Assembly (NCBI GenBank): GCA_027627225.1
Contig: CM051029.1
Coordinates: forward strand, 75,421,078-75,485,077
DNA length: 64,000 bases
DNA from: Congeria kusceri
Lineage: Eukaryota; Mollusca; Bivalvia; Myida; Dreissenidae
Direction of reading: 5' to 3'
The translations under genes and the position numbers were made by a program. Within the stretch, counting starts at the first letter, position 1. Each line of letters starts with the position of its first letter. A model generated the notes under the pieces. The model had not been told where the DNA came from and did no database searches. It saw nothing but the letters and a program-made list of their open reading frames with translations. Below, piece after piece: positions 34,935 through 47,254 of this stretch.

Positions 34935-37454
34935 TATGGCGTACCTTGTGGGTCAAAAGTACATATACGCCTGCAAGATAAATATGGATGTAACGGTTGT
35001 TATACAATTGTAACCGCAGTTACAATTTGATGACTCCAGTTAGACATTTGCAACAGCATTTACATTTACAAATATGACAATCGTTATAAAATTATAAACG
35101 CGGTAACATTTTTCTGATCAAATGCTTAATTTAAGGTAGTACAACTGTAATCATTTCCCGCGTTTTTTCCAAGATCGGCCGATATCGGTGACTGTCGGAA
35201 AGTTTCGTTACCCAGTTCGTAATATGCCCGTTTGGTTCCGATTCCTATCGAACACATAATATTTTTAATATAAGTACATTCTTTTATATAATCACATTAT
35301 TTTATACATGTTAGTATCATATATATACTTCTGACGAAATGCAAATAGATAAATATTTTGACATAATGAAATTTTGATTGAAATTGAAGCCGAAAGTCAC
35401 ATATTTTTCGTGGTATAAACAAAAACAACTGTCCAACGAAAATTATAAATACGAGCACAAAGGGAAGAAAATCGGAGCCATATACATAACCGTCACCAGA
35501 TCGTACATAATTATGATGAACCAGCTTGAATCCTGATAATAAGGAGATGAAACACATGTAAGTAAAACAAGAAAGTGAAAGAATTGTATTTTTATTCAGA
35601 AATTTCTGAATATATTGATATTTGTCTATAAAATCAGAACGAAATTCATTAGAGGATAATGTGATGCTTTTCATTTCAATGCTTGAACTACGAAATTGTA
35701 TTGCTTAAATGTTCAATTAATATAATTAGTATAAGTAATAGTATTTGCATGTATTTGTGTTTGTCCATATACATGTAAGTAAATGAACATACAAGTCATG
35801 ATTACACGTATGATGCGTCAGTCCCTTAGTTTTGAAGCCTCAAGACACTTTAATAGTTGAGTACTTATACTTAATATGTGTGCCATTTTGCTTATGAATG
35901 TGTGCACCAGTGTTTTTTCATGATCAGCATACTAATAAGGATCCGTTCAGTAATTACAGTTTTGACATTAATTTTACCTTACACTAAAAAGTATGGCTTA
36001 CTAGGTTGGGTTGCACATATACTGGAAAGTTTTGTAAGTATATTGTTAAATATGTAGTGGAAAACAATCAGTTATTGGATTGTTTTAAAATATGTTTTGC
36101 AGCTGAAGGAAGAGAATTGCCACAAATCACTCGGAATGCTTCCCTGGGGGTCAAAACTGGTGCTCAACACAGTACACATGTTTTTTTTCTAACTGTGCCA
36201 GTTGGTGAAGATGCAGCCTAAATTACCAGCATATACAGCCTCAATTACCAGCATAAACATTGTTGACATGAAGATGATTTGAAACGAAGATAGTAAATAA
36301 GACACTTATTGTTGATGTACGGTGTATTGTCCCAGAGCTGAAAACGTTGCAGGGTGTGGGTGTGGATGGCATTTTGTGTACCTCTAGGGAACTGAATTTT
36401 GAAAAAAAAAGTTTGTTTAACTGAAACAATAACTTTTAATTATTTATATATTTAGTTTAACTGGTATAAATGGTGTATTAAACTTAAAATGCATAATTTA
36501 TGTCACAATTTATAATTATTGTTGTGGAATCGCCAAAATATAGCTGTCTATTTTTTAAAGAGTATGATAGTTTTTCTTCACTTTTTCAAAAAGTACAAAG
36601 TAAATGTGTTTCTAACTTTTTATTTTAGTCAAATATATGTCATAAATGAAAAATTAATAAAAAGATTTAAGTGAAAAAACATACCAGTCCAGGAAAACCT
36701 AAATCTGTACGACAACATATTATTTTATCTGTTCTGTCAGCTTCAAGTTTATGCTGAGCTTCCATAGAAAATTGATAAATATCAATACTTTTATCTTCTT
36801 TAACGCCTTATGATGCCTTATTTTATAATCTTCAATCATTACTTGTATAAAAGACACCAACATTTTGGATATATTTGCAACTATAATGGAGCTATGATTT
36901 TTTTCCATCCATAGGGTAAATGAATTTTGATGGAAAAATGGAAAAAGGGGTTGTCCTGAACATTTTCCAAAAAAATAATTTGGGGGCATGGAAAGCCACC
37001 CTCAAAATTTGTAATAAGATCAGTGACGTAATACAGATAATGGAAATACTATTTAAAATTAGGTTCGGAATATTGCCCATTACAGTTGTATTACCTTAAG
37101 CTCTTAATCTGTTTGGCAAATTAAAGCACGTCTTATATAATGCCTTTCTTGTCAAAATTGGTTTTATTTATTTGAAAGTGAATTTTTAAATTATAAAAAC
37201 AATTTAAACTACATATTTTATAAATAAACTAATCAGTCAAATATGTAACTGCAGTTATAATTTTATTTCAGCTATCATATTATTTTACTTTCGGTATAAA
37301 TTGTAACTGCAGTTATATCTGTAAATGTACATGCTGTTACAAATGTATGACTGCAGTAATAAATTTGTAACTGCGGTAACAATTTTATAACAACAGTTAC
37401 ATCTATATTTAGCCACTGTGCATATATGTACTTAGACCTAAATGGTTCACCATA
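34935..37454. mobile_element. Foldback element split by a nested TTAA-flanked element
   Basis: The outer ends TATGGCGTACC (34935) and GGTTCACCATA (37454) and their arms match the 522-bp element at 26222-26743, in the opposite orientation. The left fragment is 34935-35134 and the right fragment 37096-37454. The homology stops at the same internal point on both sides, where a 1.96 kb element is inserted. Removing that element and one TTAA restores a sequence of the same length as the intact relative. Confidence 0.85.
35131..37099. mobile_element. TTAA-flanked nested element (1.96 kb), no transposase
   Basis: TTAA at 35131-35134 and again at 37096-37099 bounds inverted ends GGTAGTACAACTGTAAT and ATTACAGTTGTATTACC (17 bp, one mismatch). 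TTAA target duplication is typical of piggyBac-type transposons. The ends here start with GG, so family assignment is open. The interior is AT-rich. A 125-codon hydrophobic minus frame (35297-35674) and a 71-codon plus frame (36006-36221) show no transposase motif. It is presumably non-autonomous. Confidence 0.82.
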
Positions 37455-38287
37455 CAAAACAGTGTTTAACGTACCTACATGCGAAACGAGTCCCGGCTTG
37501 ATTCGATAATACAATTTATATATAATTATCGACAGTTAAATAACACTACAATTTAAAACAGTATGATACAATTAATTTACATTAATTTATATCATTTTCT
37601 ACAAATCTATCCACCGACTTGACTTACGTTTATGTCGACTCCTTAAGACGAGGTATTCTCAAACAAGTGACATTAAACTCATATAGTGAATTATTTTATT
37701 ATCATACGCACAATGATCTACTTAAGGTTTTCAGGCCAATTCAGGAAGGAAATTCTTATTTTCGATTTCAATCAATCTCCTTTTCCGAAAATAGGCGCGC
37801 AAAACAATGATTGGAGAATATATGCAGGAAGTATATATTTAAACATCACTTAATCTTGGTAAATGAAACAGGATCATTTCGACGTAGTTTGAATACGAAC
37901 TCGTATTCACCGAAACGCGACTCCAAACACCACTTCATGAGACGAACGTGTAAGAATTTCCCATGTGGTTTTATGCCAAGAAATTCAAATAACCGAACGT
38001 GGCGTCTTCATTTCTTAACTAAACTAGTAAATTACCAATATTCGCTACCTTAGTATTACAATGGTTTATCTGCTTCTTTGTGTACATATTAGATAGGCCC
38101 TTGTTATACTGAGGTGTCGAAATAATGGATAAGTGACTACGGGTTATAAAAGCGGACGGCAAGTCACGCTCCCGCGTACAGATATCCCTTGCCGACGTTG
38201 TCAGCCCACACAGCCTTGTGGAATGAAACCTAGCCATATGATTCGTCCTTGATCTTTATGTGTTTTATGTAAATATTGTTCTTACAG
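37455..38287. other. Spacer upstream of a probable exon
   Basis: No exon is recognised. An 80-codon frame at 37811-38053 has no domain. Confidence 0.5.
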
Positions 38288-38623
38288 ATAACGAGAATTT
38301 TAAGAAGAAATGCTATCACGAGCACATTGAAAATGCGGAACATGTTAACACTTACCAGAATTACACGATCAAGCTAATGCAAGAGTTAAGAAATGCAGGG
38401 AGAAAACTGCGACGAGCTTGTCCTTTAAACAGTTCACAGTGGTCTGCCATGCTGCAGTGCATCAATCGTAACCACTCGGCATATTCCGGCAATAGCGCTT
38501 GTCGGAAGTGGCCTATCAAACTCCTCGCAGCGGTTACCTCCCATATCGGTTTATTTGATGAGAGCTATGCTCGGAACCAGTCAGATCTCTGCGCGGAGGT
38601 CTGTGGCCGATATGATCAAAGTG
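38288..38623 (+). CDS. Probable internal exon, cysteine-rich protein of unknown function
   Basis: A TTGTTCTTACAG acceptor precedes about 112 codons of non-repetitive sequence, and a GTAGGT donor follows. An alternative donor lies 4 bp later. The peptide is rich in Cys (KKKCYH, RRACPL, MLQCINRN, SACRKW, LCAEVCGRY), with two Asn-X-Ser/Thr sites and helical-looking segments. This suits a secreted or extracellular domain. I do not recognise the family. The exon begins in phase 2 and ends in phase 1 with the first donor. A phase-compatible terminal exon may lie at 58363 (GNCHEQNL, then stop). A nearer acceptor at 39088 would give a stop after three residues. No first exon or signal peptide was found in the window. 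Confidence 0.55.
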
Positions 38624-40184
38624 GTAGGTATTCTGGATTACCTGCCCCTGTCACTACGTTAATGGGTCAGGCATAAACGACAAATCGGCGGACAACAACA
38701 ACCTTTCGCGGAGATATAAGTTTATAAATAAAAGTTTATAAATCATGAGTTCATTTGACGACCAGAAAGAATTTGAGTGGATAGAGGTACAGAAACTTTA
38801 ATACACTCTTGTGTGTGTGCTTCCGACAGTTTATCTTGAGTTAACTGACACTAGAGTAAGTGAATAGCGTTTCGGATAATTCCATCCTCTGAAATTTCGG
38901 ATGAAATTTCTGACAATAATATATGTAGGTATATTAAAGTTTCATAAATAGTATTTAAGTTTTCAGATGTTTATACACAATGTTTAAATGTAAACATTTC
39001 GTTAATTATGATTTAATTGTAATTATTTTTAGTAAATTTTTTAACATGACAATAGATTATGAAAAAAACAACATGACATTTTTTCAGATGGACTATAAAC
39101 AAGATCATCTGCCTGGTTTTCAACGCATAACGAAACAGGATAGATTGGAAACTGACCAATCAGATAATGCTAATATTCTGGATTACTCGCCCCTTTCACA
39201 AAAAACAAACAAACCACTTAATGGATTAGGCGGCTGTGATAAAAGACTGTTAACTATCCATACATATAGCGTTATTTTACGGAATGTTTATTTTGAGTTC
39301 GGATATGACTGTATGTTGTTTTTTTACCTGAACAGATTTATCTGTTAGAGACCTTTCTAATGCTGAATTGTTCTGTCTTATCAGTCTGTGCAGCCAAAAA
39401 ATCTGTAATATTATGGAAGAGTTGTATACAGTTTAGGCGAAAATAGCATGATTGAAAATACAATATTCGACAATGTTGAGCATAGGCAATTATCCAAAAA
39501 TATATTTACAACACTGGAAATAGTAAGAATTATTTAAACACTTATTGTAGAGACACTATAATACAGTGTTTGTTGTACTGTATAAGAATAAGTGTAACCT
39601 TCATTTTATTAGTTTGAATACAGTTCATTCATGCGTATCTACAGAATTACAAGCATTGTACATTATGTTGTTGTAAATATATGTACCCGAGACGAATTTT
39701 AGCATATTTTAATAGTTGAACGTAACCTGTTTTACTTACTTTATTTACCGCTGATATATGATTGTTGTCATGAAACGAGTATTCTGATGAGTCGATCGAG
39801 ATGGTAAAAGAGTTTTGATTGGTCTAGTGCCAAGTTGTTTTCCCTTGAGTTTGTGTTCGCGGGGTTCTCGTTTGGTTGAACAGAAGTTTTGTGGATGACT
39901 GAAAAGAAATCGACTTGTTTAATATGTAAGCAATCTTGTATGTTAGATTGTACGTTGATTCGAAGTTATTGATCATTCACTTTAATGGTTAATATGATAA
40001 TTATGTTATTATTATGTTGTTTTATATACCAACGACTTAAAATGTATTTCTATTCGTTACACATCTTTTCGTACCTTATCTGTTCGATCCAGTAAGATAT
40101 ACGACTATCGTTACCTGTGATGCAAGATCATTTGACACTCAATATGTTTTTGTATTTGCATCATGTTAGATAGCTTTCCGTAAA
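38624..40184. other. AT-rich sequence after the probable exon
   Basis: An acceptor-like TTTTTTCAG at 39079-39087 precedes a frame that runs to 39348, but there is no domain. A possible intron, with nothing further recognised. Confidence 0.45.
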
Positions 40185-40508
40185 TTACAGATTGTAACAC
40201 ACGTGTAAATCCCGAAATCCTGATTCGTTGAGGGGTCCGAATAGATCAATTACAGATTGTAACACACTTGTAAATCCCGAAATCCTGATTCGTTGAGGGG
40301 TCCGAATAGATCAATTACAGATTGTAACACACGTGTAAATCCCTAAATCCTGATTCGTTGAGGGGTCCGAATAGATCAATTACAGATTGTAACACACTTG
40401 TAAATCCCGAAATCCTGATTCGTTGAGGGGTCCGAATAGATCAATTACAGATTGTAACACACTTGTAAATCCCGAAATCCTGATTCGTTGAGGGGTCCGA
40501 ATAGATCA
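40185..40508. repeat. 65-bp tandem repeat, 5 copies
   Basis: The unit holds ATTACAGATTGTAACACAC, AAATCCCGAAATCCTGATTC and GTTGAGGGGTCCGAATAGATC. Copies differ at one or two positions (CACGTGT versus CACTTGT; CCCTAAA in the third copy), so the array is recent. Confidence 0.96.
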
Positions 40509-40908
40509 TTCAGTAAGATAGAAAATGTTGCAATGGTTCGATTCATTTATATATATATATTATTGTAAGGATTTTGACGACAATATTTATATCACGACAT
40601 GCATTTATAGTATTATAAACATGTCTTTGAATACTGATATCATTTCGTATAAGTTAATTATGTCTTATATTCATAGTAATGGAATTGTTATATATGTTAT
40701 ATATATTATAACGGATTTGCAAATTTATGTATTGTTATTGCAGGTCCCGGATATATTTACGAACTATTCGTACATTGTCGAAATAAAACCTGGAACATCA
40801 AAATAGATTTTATTATATCTATAACCTCACCGATATGAGCACTCGGTAACATGTATTGTTGATGAATATAAATAATTATTTTCGTGTTGTATCTGTCTTT
40901 ACTGTATG
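40509..40908. other. AT-rich spacer
   Basis: A (TA)n tract lies near 40549. A 93-codon frame is low in complexity and is not called. Confidence 0.5.
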
Positions 40909-41675
40909 TAGGGCTGTCACAATATACCGGTATATTGGTTTATTGCAATATTTGATTATGCAATAAAATATTGCAGTATGAATGTCTATAAGGTATTTTT
41001 TTTTTAAACATTTGTATGTGTTTTCTTGTTCTTGTTATTATTAGATCTACCTTGATTAAAAAACTTCTGACTTAAAACTTAATTATTGTCAGGGATAAAT
41101 GATTGAAAGCCAGTATCATTTTGTAAAGTTGAAAGTTTTGTAGGGGTGAAGGTCAAAAGCCCGACCATTATAATAGACTTTTCTGGCAACCAATAATATT
41201 TCATGTTATGTTTGGTATACATGTTTTCTCTTAAATGTTTATGCTTAATAAAACATTAAACCTGACACATTGTTTCCAGTTAAAATACAGAGTGAAATAC
41301 ACACATTGTTTATGCACAAAACAAATATACATCATGAATAGAGTCACTGTACATGTAAAACCGCACTCTGTATGTAATATAATAAATACAGTGAACAACC
41401 AAGACAGGCGGTTTGATAGTGTTGCTCATAATTGTTTGCTATTTTATCTGCTGTTTATATGTTGCTATTGTTGCGCCTGTCATCAATATCGGTGAAAATC
41501 AAAATAAAAAAAACCTATCCTATACAATATTGCTCTGTTCATAGCGATTTTATCAGTTTTAAGCTTATTAAATACATAAATACAAAAGTCGCAAAATATC
41601 GCAATAAATATTGTGATACATTAAAAAATATGGCAATATATCGCAATATGGATTTCTTATATCGTGACACCCCTA
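40909..41675. mobile_element. hAT-type non-autonomous element (767 bp) with 8-bp target duplication
   Basis: ACTGTATG is present exactly on both sides (40901-40908 and 41676-41683). The ends are TAGGGCTGTCAC and GTGACACCCCTA, a 12-bp inverted repeat with one mismatch, followed by AATATACCGGTATAT-like and ATATCG motifs. Ends of the TAGGGGTGTCAC type and 8-bp duplications are hallmarks of hAT elements. The interior frames (86 and 144 codons) do not resemble a hAT transposase. Confidence 0.9.
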
Positions 41676-41962
41676 ACTGTATGTCACATTTTAATATACT
41701 TTGTATAAGATTTCAAATACAAGTGAGTTATTGCATATCTCACAATATACATTGGTTTGTCACATTCGTTAAAATGAGCTGTAGACAAAGTCATAATGGC
41801 ATGTATTCAGGACACATTTTTAATTTCATATTTGGGAATATTTTAGTAATATGCTTTAAAAAATAAAGTCAATTATCTAAATAAATATTACAAAATAAAA
41901 AACAACACATTCAGTTCAATAAAAAGTACATAGTTGTTATACAAATTATATTTATTTATTAA

Positions 41963-43193
41963 AGACGTTCGCAACAATTTCCATCATTTTTTTCCAACGA
42001 CAGATTTTCTTCAAAATTAACACAAACATGCATCAATGTATTCTAAAACTAAAACAGTCTTAAAAAATAGGGGTCACCGGCCTTTTTCCGGAAATATTGA
42101 ATTTTGAATACGGTATCTGTCGAAGACCCTTTTCTAGTGTGTGTTACTTAGAATGTTGAGTAATATAAAGCGTTCATATTCAAACAAAGATTGCGATTTT
42201 TAAATGTATCTTTTTAAAATGTTTTGTTTAGTAATATACAAGTGCAGTTTAATGATAAAACGTGCTTTATCTACAGTTATCATTTAATAAATGACTTTTA
42301 ATGGACGCTTAACGAGGTTAATTATGCATTAAATATTCCTGTAAAAACGTCAATAATTTATCAAATATGCGAATATCTTTGGTTCCAAACGACAGATTTT
42401 GTTGATACTTCCCATACACACGCATCATTGAATACTGAAACTAAAACAGTCTTAAAAAATAAGGGTCACCGGCCTTGTTCCGGAAATTTTGGGATTTGAA
42501 TACGGTACCTGTCGAAGCCCCTTTTTTCAGTTTGGATTTTTTATCAATGTTTAAAGTATATAGGAGAGCTTTTTTCAAACAAGGTTATGTTTCTTTCTAC
42601 TGATGTTTTGCAGGTCTTGTTTGGTAATACACAAGTGTATTTTGGTAATAAAAAAACGCGTTATGTACAATTACTGTTAAAATAATGAATTTGACTGGAC
42701 ATTGAAGTAGGTCAAATGGGTACTAATAATACCTTCTGAAACGTCATTTGTTATGCATCAATATATTTTGTTCCAAACGACATATTTCCTTAAATGTTCG
42801 CACATACATGCACCAATGTATACATGCCCCAAAACATTAATAACAAGAATGGGTCACCGATATTATTCGGGAAATAGTGGACTTTAAATAGGGTACCTGT
42901 GTAGCCTTTTTCATGTTTCGTGTTTACGTAAACAACGTATCAATTGCCAAAATAGAATATAGATATTTTTATGGATCTTTTTTTTAACTAATTTGTTTGG
43001 CAATACATTGTATACGTGTGTTTTTTATTATTTTAATGCTTTGTTAAATTTTAACCATTGACTGGAACCTAATGACTTTCACAGATTTATATTTATTTAT
43101 TGAAATTAGTATATTGTAACCTATATACAGTAAAGAAATAATGAAGCAAAATGAGAAATTAACCCAATTATTTTCTTTTTGTTGCGAACGTCC
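41963..43193. mobile_element. TTAA-flanked element (1.23 kb) containing three diverged internal repeats
   Basis: TTAA at 41959-41962 and 43194-43197 flanks inverted ends AGACGTTCGCAACAA and TTGTTGCGAACGTCC (15 bp, one mismatch). Inside, a block of about 390 bp occurs three times in tandem, starting near 41965, 42360 and 42755. It is marked by TTCCAAACGACAGATTT (or a close form), GGGTCACCG and GGTACCTGTCGAAG. The three copies are clearly diverged. No coding frame is present. Confidence 0.83.
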
Positions 43194-43197
43194 TTAA

Positions 43198-44668
43198 CCA
43201 AAGTTATATTAGTGTGAACTTAGTTTTGTTAAACGTGAAGCTAGATCATTATTAAATAAAACAATCTTTACAAGGTAATTAAATGTATGGTAATGAGTTT
43301 TTTTTATTGATATGCAAATCTGTTGTAATTTAATATAGATATAACTTATGGCAATTTGAGAAAATGCAAATTGATCGTTTTCTATACAAATGTCTGTCTT
43401 TTGTAGCACTAACATCTGGTGTACACATTTGTCGGCGCTGTTGCTTTTAGATTGAGTTAAATAGATACTATTAAGAACTGGGCACTTATAAGCACATGCA
43501 GGTATTAAGGATTGTCATTTCTATTTTATAACAATTAATTATTTACACTAACGTTCAGTACATTCAAGTGTATTCAAGCTACAATGCAATTATTTGGATA
43601 GTAAGTATAACATATTTCATGTTATATGACTTCATAAACAATAACAAAATAAGAATACAATGAAATAAATTTTTGATGTTACAATGAGCATATTACTTTC
43701 AGATATTTAGATAATATTGTTTTGCGATTATGGCCAATATATCTCTTTATGCAACATAGACAGTATTGAAATGAGTCATTGATCCGAAATCCCATTCTGG
43801 ACTGTTATGCCCGAAATACACTTCCCTTGTGTTTTTCTCTGTTTTAACATAAACATGTCGCGCATTGCACAGAAGCTTTATTTTCGGTAATCTAACATAA
43901 ATTTCCTTCAACAATACCTTATGAATTATATATGGACTCATTTTTATCAAAATTGCATAACTGCAGACAAACCATCATAGGCGACATTTTTTTGTTTGTG
44001 CCAGGCGTACTATCTTCGTACGGACCGGAAACCAGGCTAAATGGTAGGGTGTACACACGAATAATCACGACACTATAATCATTCTAACTACCTATGTTTT
44101 ATTTGGCATACAGGTCATAGATCAATGAGTTATTACTGATCATAATTGTATAGCAAGAAAGCAAAACAAAAACTTGCTATACGTCCGTATGCGACCCTGC
44201 TTGCAACGTATACCTACAACTTATGCCTAACGTACCACTGGCGTATACCTGCGTATATGTGATATTTCTCATACGCTGGCATACGCTGGTTCCATAAGCA
44301 ACAGTGGGACATGACCATTATATAATAAATCTTTGGTGAAAAAGCTAAATTGATTGTTACATACATTAAATTGTCAAGTGTTTTGCAACTCCACATTACT
44401 TGAAACAGCTTGTACATTGTGAGTTTTCTTTTTCTCTTTCATCGAGATTGTCGTAGCGTTGTGTGGTAGCGAGGTGTGTTCGGCTGTGACCAGACATAGT
44501 GCCTTGCTGTGTATTGAGCAAGTACCGTAATCAGCGTATTCTTTAAAGAAAACAATAAAACCCGTTCAGCTGTCTCATAAAATGATGTATGTATACATTT
44601 ATATTAACTGAATATATATCTATAGTAAACGGAATTTGTTAAAAACACGAACATGTATTTTTTTATAT
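43198..44668. other. AT-rich sequence, nothing recognised
   Basis: Three short minus frames of 67-68 codons have no domains. Confidence 0.5.
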
Positions 44669-44913
44669 CTTAAAGGGACTTGTGCACAGATTTTTGTATT
44701 TTTCAACATATGCCATATAAATTTCTAAACATGAAAAACTACAGCATCAAAGCTACAAAAGAACCTCTGGTATTATAACAGGAACAGCATCAAACAAGAA
44801 ACAAAATGTGCCACCATCGATACGACGTCCTGATCGAAAGTATGACACGCAGGCCACCAACTTTATGCAAGTGGTTCACGTGTTTGCAGCAATTGCAATG
44901 ATAACAACAGAAG

Positions 44914-44961
<48 letters not shown>

Positions 44962-45070
44962 CAGTAGTACTATGTTGCCCCTTTATTTTCAATTTTATTT
45001 CATTTTAAAAATCTGTGAAAATAATTTTGGAAATTGTCAATTAGTCAATCTGTGAACAGGTACCTTTAAT
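44669..45070. mobile_element. Inverted-repeat element of the CTTAAAGGGAC family, without tRNA
   Basis: CTTAAAGGGACTTGTGCACAG at the left and CTGTGAACAGGTACCTTTAA at the right are the family ends. They continue inward to AAATTGTCAATTAGTCAATC as in the 52748 and 31576 elements. The centre contains a (TA)n-(TG)n microsatellite (44919-44960). No tRNA-like B box is seen. Confidence 0.75.
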
Positions 45071-45202
45071 TCAAGTTCCAATGAGTAAGTTGTAGTCAAC
45101 ATAAACAGACACCACATGTAGATGATTTAAAACAACTTTTTGAACGCTGCTTGATCCACATTGCACCGTATTAGTTAAGAAATATTATTTGTTTTCGATT
45201 TG

Positions 45203-45494
45203 TCGTAATTTATCGGCCAATAAACAACGATTTGGAGTTATGATGCAAAGGAATTAAACCACGAGGGCGATTAACAGCCACGCATCAGAACGATCAACAA
45301 CGATAACTCAAAAATTATTTTGATTCTAACATGATATTTTTGCAATTATAATGAAAACTACATTTTACTATGCTCTGCTCAGAATCGGGACTACATTTTG
45401 CGTTGTTTATTGTGTACTGTAGTTTAACAATGATAATTTTGTTCTTTGTCTATAGAAAAATTAGCGAGTATCATGTTAGAATAATCAATAAAGT
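45203..45494. mobile_element. Foldback family copy with a central hairpin
   Basis: The left arm is TCGTAATTTATCGGCCAATA, AACGATTTGGAGTTATGATG. The return arm is shortened (CCACGCATCAGAACGATCAA, CAACGATAA). The flank TGATTCTAACATGATATTTT and the right edge AGCGAGTATCATGTTAGAA match the copy at 34348-34672. Confidence 0.82.
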
Positions 45495-47037
45495 GTAGCA
45501 ATTCACAGCACACTTCCACTTGATTCAAATCAACAATTTTCATGAACAGCATTTCTAAGTGGACATTAAAACATGTAAGCAGAGATCTTTTTAATACATG
45601 TTTTTAAGATTTGAATGTTAAATAATTTTAATGGTATACATTTACATCAATTATGGAGACCAAAGCACATTATAAAATGACTAGCAAATATATTCAAGAT
45701 AAATTTAATGATATCAAGTCACAAAATAAATTATCTATAAAATACTGGTCTATTAGTAACACAACACAGTCTAAAACGTGACAATACTGCACTGCGCTTC
45801 AGTGCGGTAATAAAATAACCAAAACACAAAAATACATAAAAACCGGCCGCCTGACTAGATCTACAACAAAAATGATATTCAGGGAAACAATTATGGTCAG
45901 TTGTACACATCAGAAATAAAAACTGTATCTTTCTGGGACTCAATGTATACAAGTAACCAATAAAATGCATGATAAAAACACTATATAAAGAAATAATCCT
46001 TCAAACCACTTGCACTACTGTCTTAACATTTACAGACAGTCAGAGAGATTTAGATCCAAATACAAAAAACAACCCATAGCAGAATCAAATTGGAAAAATA
46101 GTACATGTGTAATGGTATAATTAACAATTAATAATAAACCTAAAATACACAACTAGTTTCTTTAAAATGCAAGTACACAACACTAAAAGTCCTTTTTTAC
46201 ACACATACAATTTAATATGACGTAGAAACTATTGTTTCGAAGCAATTTAAAATGTAATTAGTTTGACTTGCTTCTAAGTGAGGTTAATTAAAATAAAAGA
46301 AGTTTCAGTGAATGAGAGTGTACATGTAGTAACCTAGGATGGACAATGAAAGCCCGAAAGGTTATTTTAAATGGGGTAACCTTAAGTATCGTTGTAAACA
46401 TCGAACTAATTATATATGAACCTACGATTGGACAGAAATCTTAAAATATATATCCCAACATATTCAAATAATGTATGTGATTCAGTCTTCACCCTAACTT
46501 AGAAATTCAGTAATGTATATAGTCGAGCCAGTGGAAATTTCATCTGTTTGCTATGATTGCATAATCATTTGGGCTGGTGGATTAAAACAATGTATGTGAA
46601 GACGATTAAAACCAAGTTTAGCTAAAATAAAACTATTCAAGCATGAACAAATGTAGATCATATCTTACTCAATTTGAAAACAAGATTTGTAAATGCTAAA
46701 AATCTCTTTGTTCTCATACATGTATCTGTTACATAAATATCAGAACTTTTCCACTGTACACTTGTTTTCGTTCATTGTAATATGAAATATTGATAACTTT
46801 GTGAAGTTACATTGCAATTGTTACAAAGTACAGGCATTGAAAAATAGAAAGATTGTGAATAAATGTGCAATACATTTTTCGAGACATGTATTTGATTTCA
46901 ATACAAATACAACCTATCAAAATAATAGTTCTAAGTTGTTATGATGTGCTGTTGCTTTTTCGGTTAAAGTCTTTACATTGTAAAAGCAAGGAGATTCTGC
47001 AGTTATAGATTTGAGAGGCGTCGTTGGAAAATCAGTC
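45495..47037. other. AT-rich sequence, nothing recognised
   Basis: No exon or repeat is recognised. It may be downstream flank of the zinc-finger locus. Confidence 0.5.
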
Positions 47038-47206
47038 TTAATGCATGTGCGTAAGTGTCGTTTCGGATTAGCCTGTGCTGTCCGCACATGCTAATCCGGG
47101 ACGGCACTTTCCGCTTTTATGGTATTTTCTGTTTCAAGAAAGTCTCTTTTAAATATAAATCCACCGTAGGTGGAAGGAGCCGTCCTGGATTTGCCTGTGC
47201 GGAATC
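47038..47206. mobile_element. Eroded second copy of the 11503-11768 element
   Basis: TTAATGCATGTGCGTAAG, CGGATTAGCCTGTGCTGTCC and GCTAATCCGGGACGGCACTT match the left arm of the element at 11503. The right arm is degenerate (GTCCTGGATTTGCCTGTGCG). It ends about 50 bp before the zinc-finger stop codon. Confidence 0.8.
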
Positions 47207-47254
47207 AAAATAGTTCACATGCCATGCATGAGTCTCTTGTGAGTATACATGGAA

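Noticed and set aside
35297..35674. 125-codon hydrophobic minus frame inside the TTAA element as a membrane protein or transposase
   Set aside because: It has no DDE-type motif and AT-driven composition, and it is not found in context with splice or promoter signals.
39778..39815. Possible hammerhead ribozyme (GAAAC ... CTGATGAG ... CGATCGAG)
   Set aside because: Only nine bases separate GAAA from CTGATGA, and no GAAA follows a closed stem II, so the fold cannot form.
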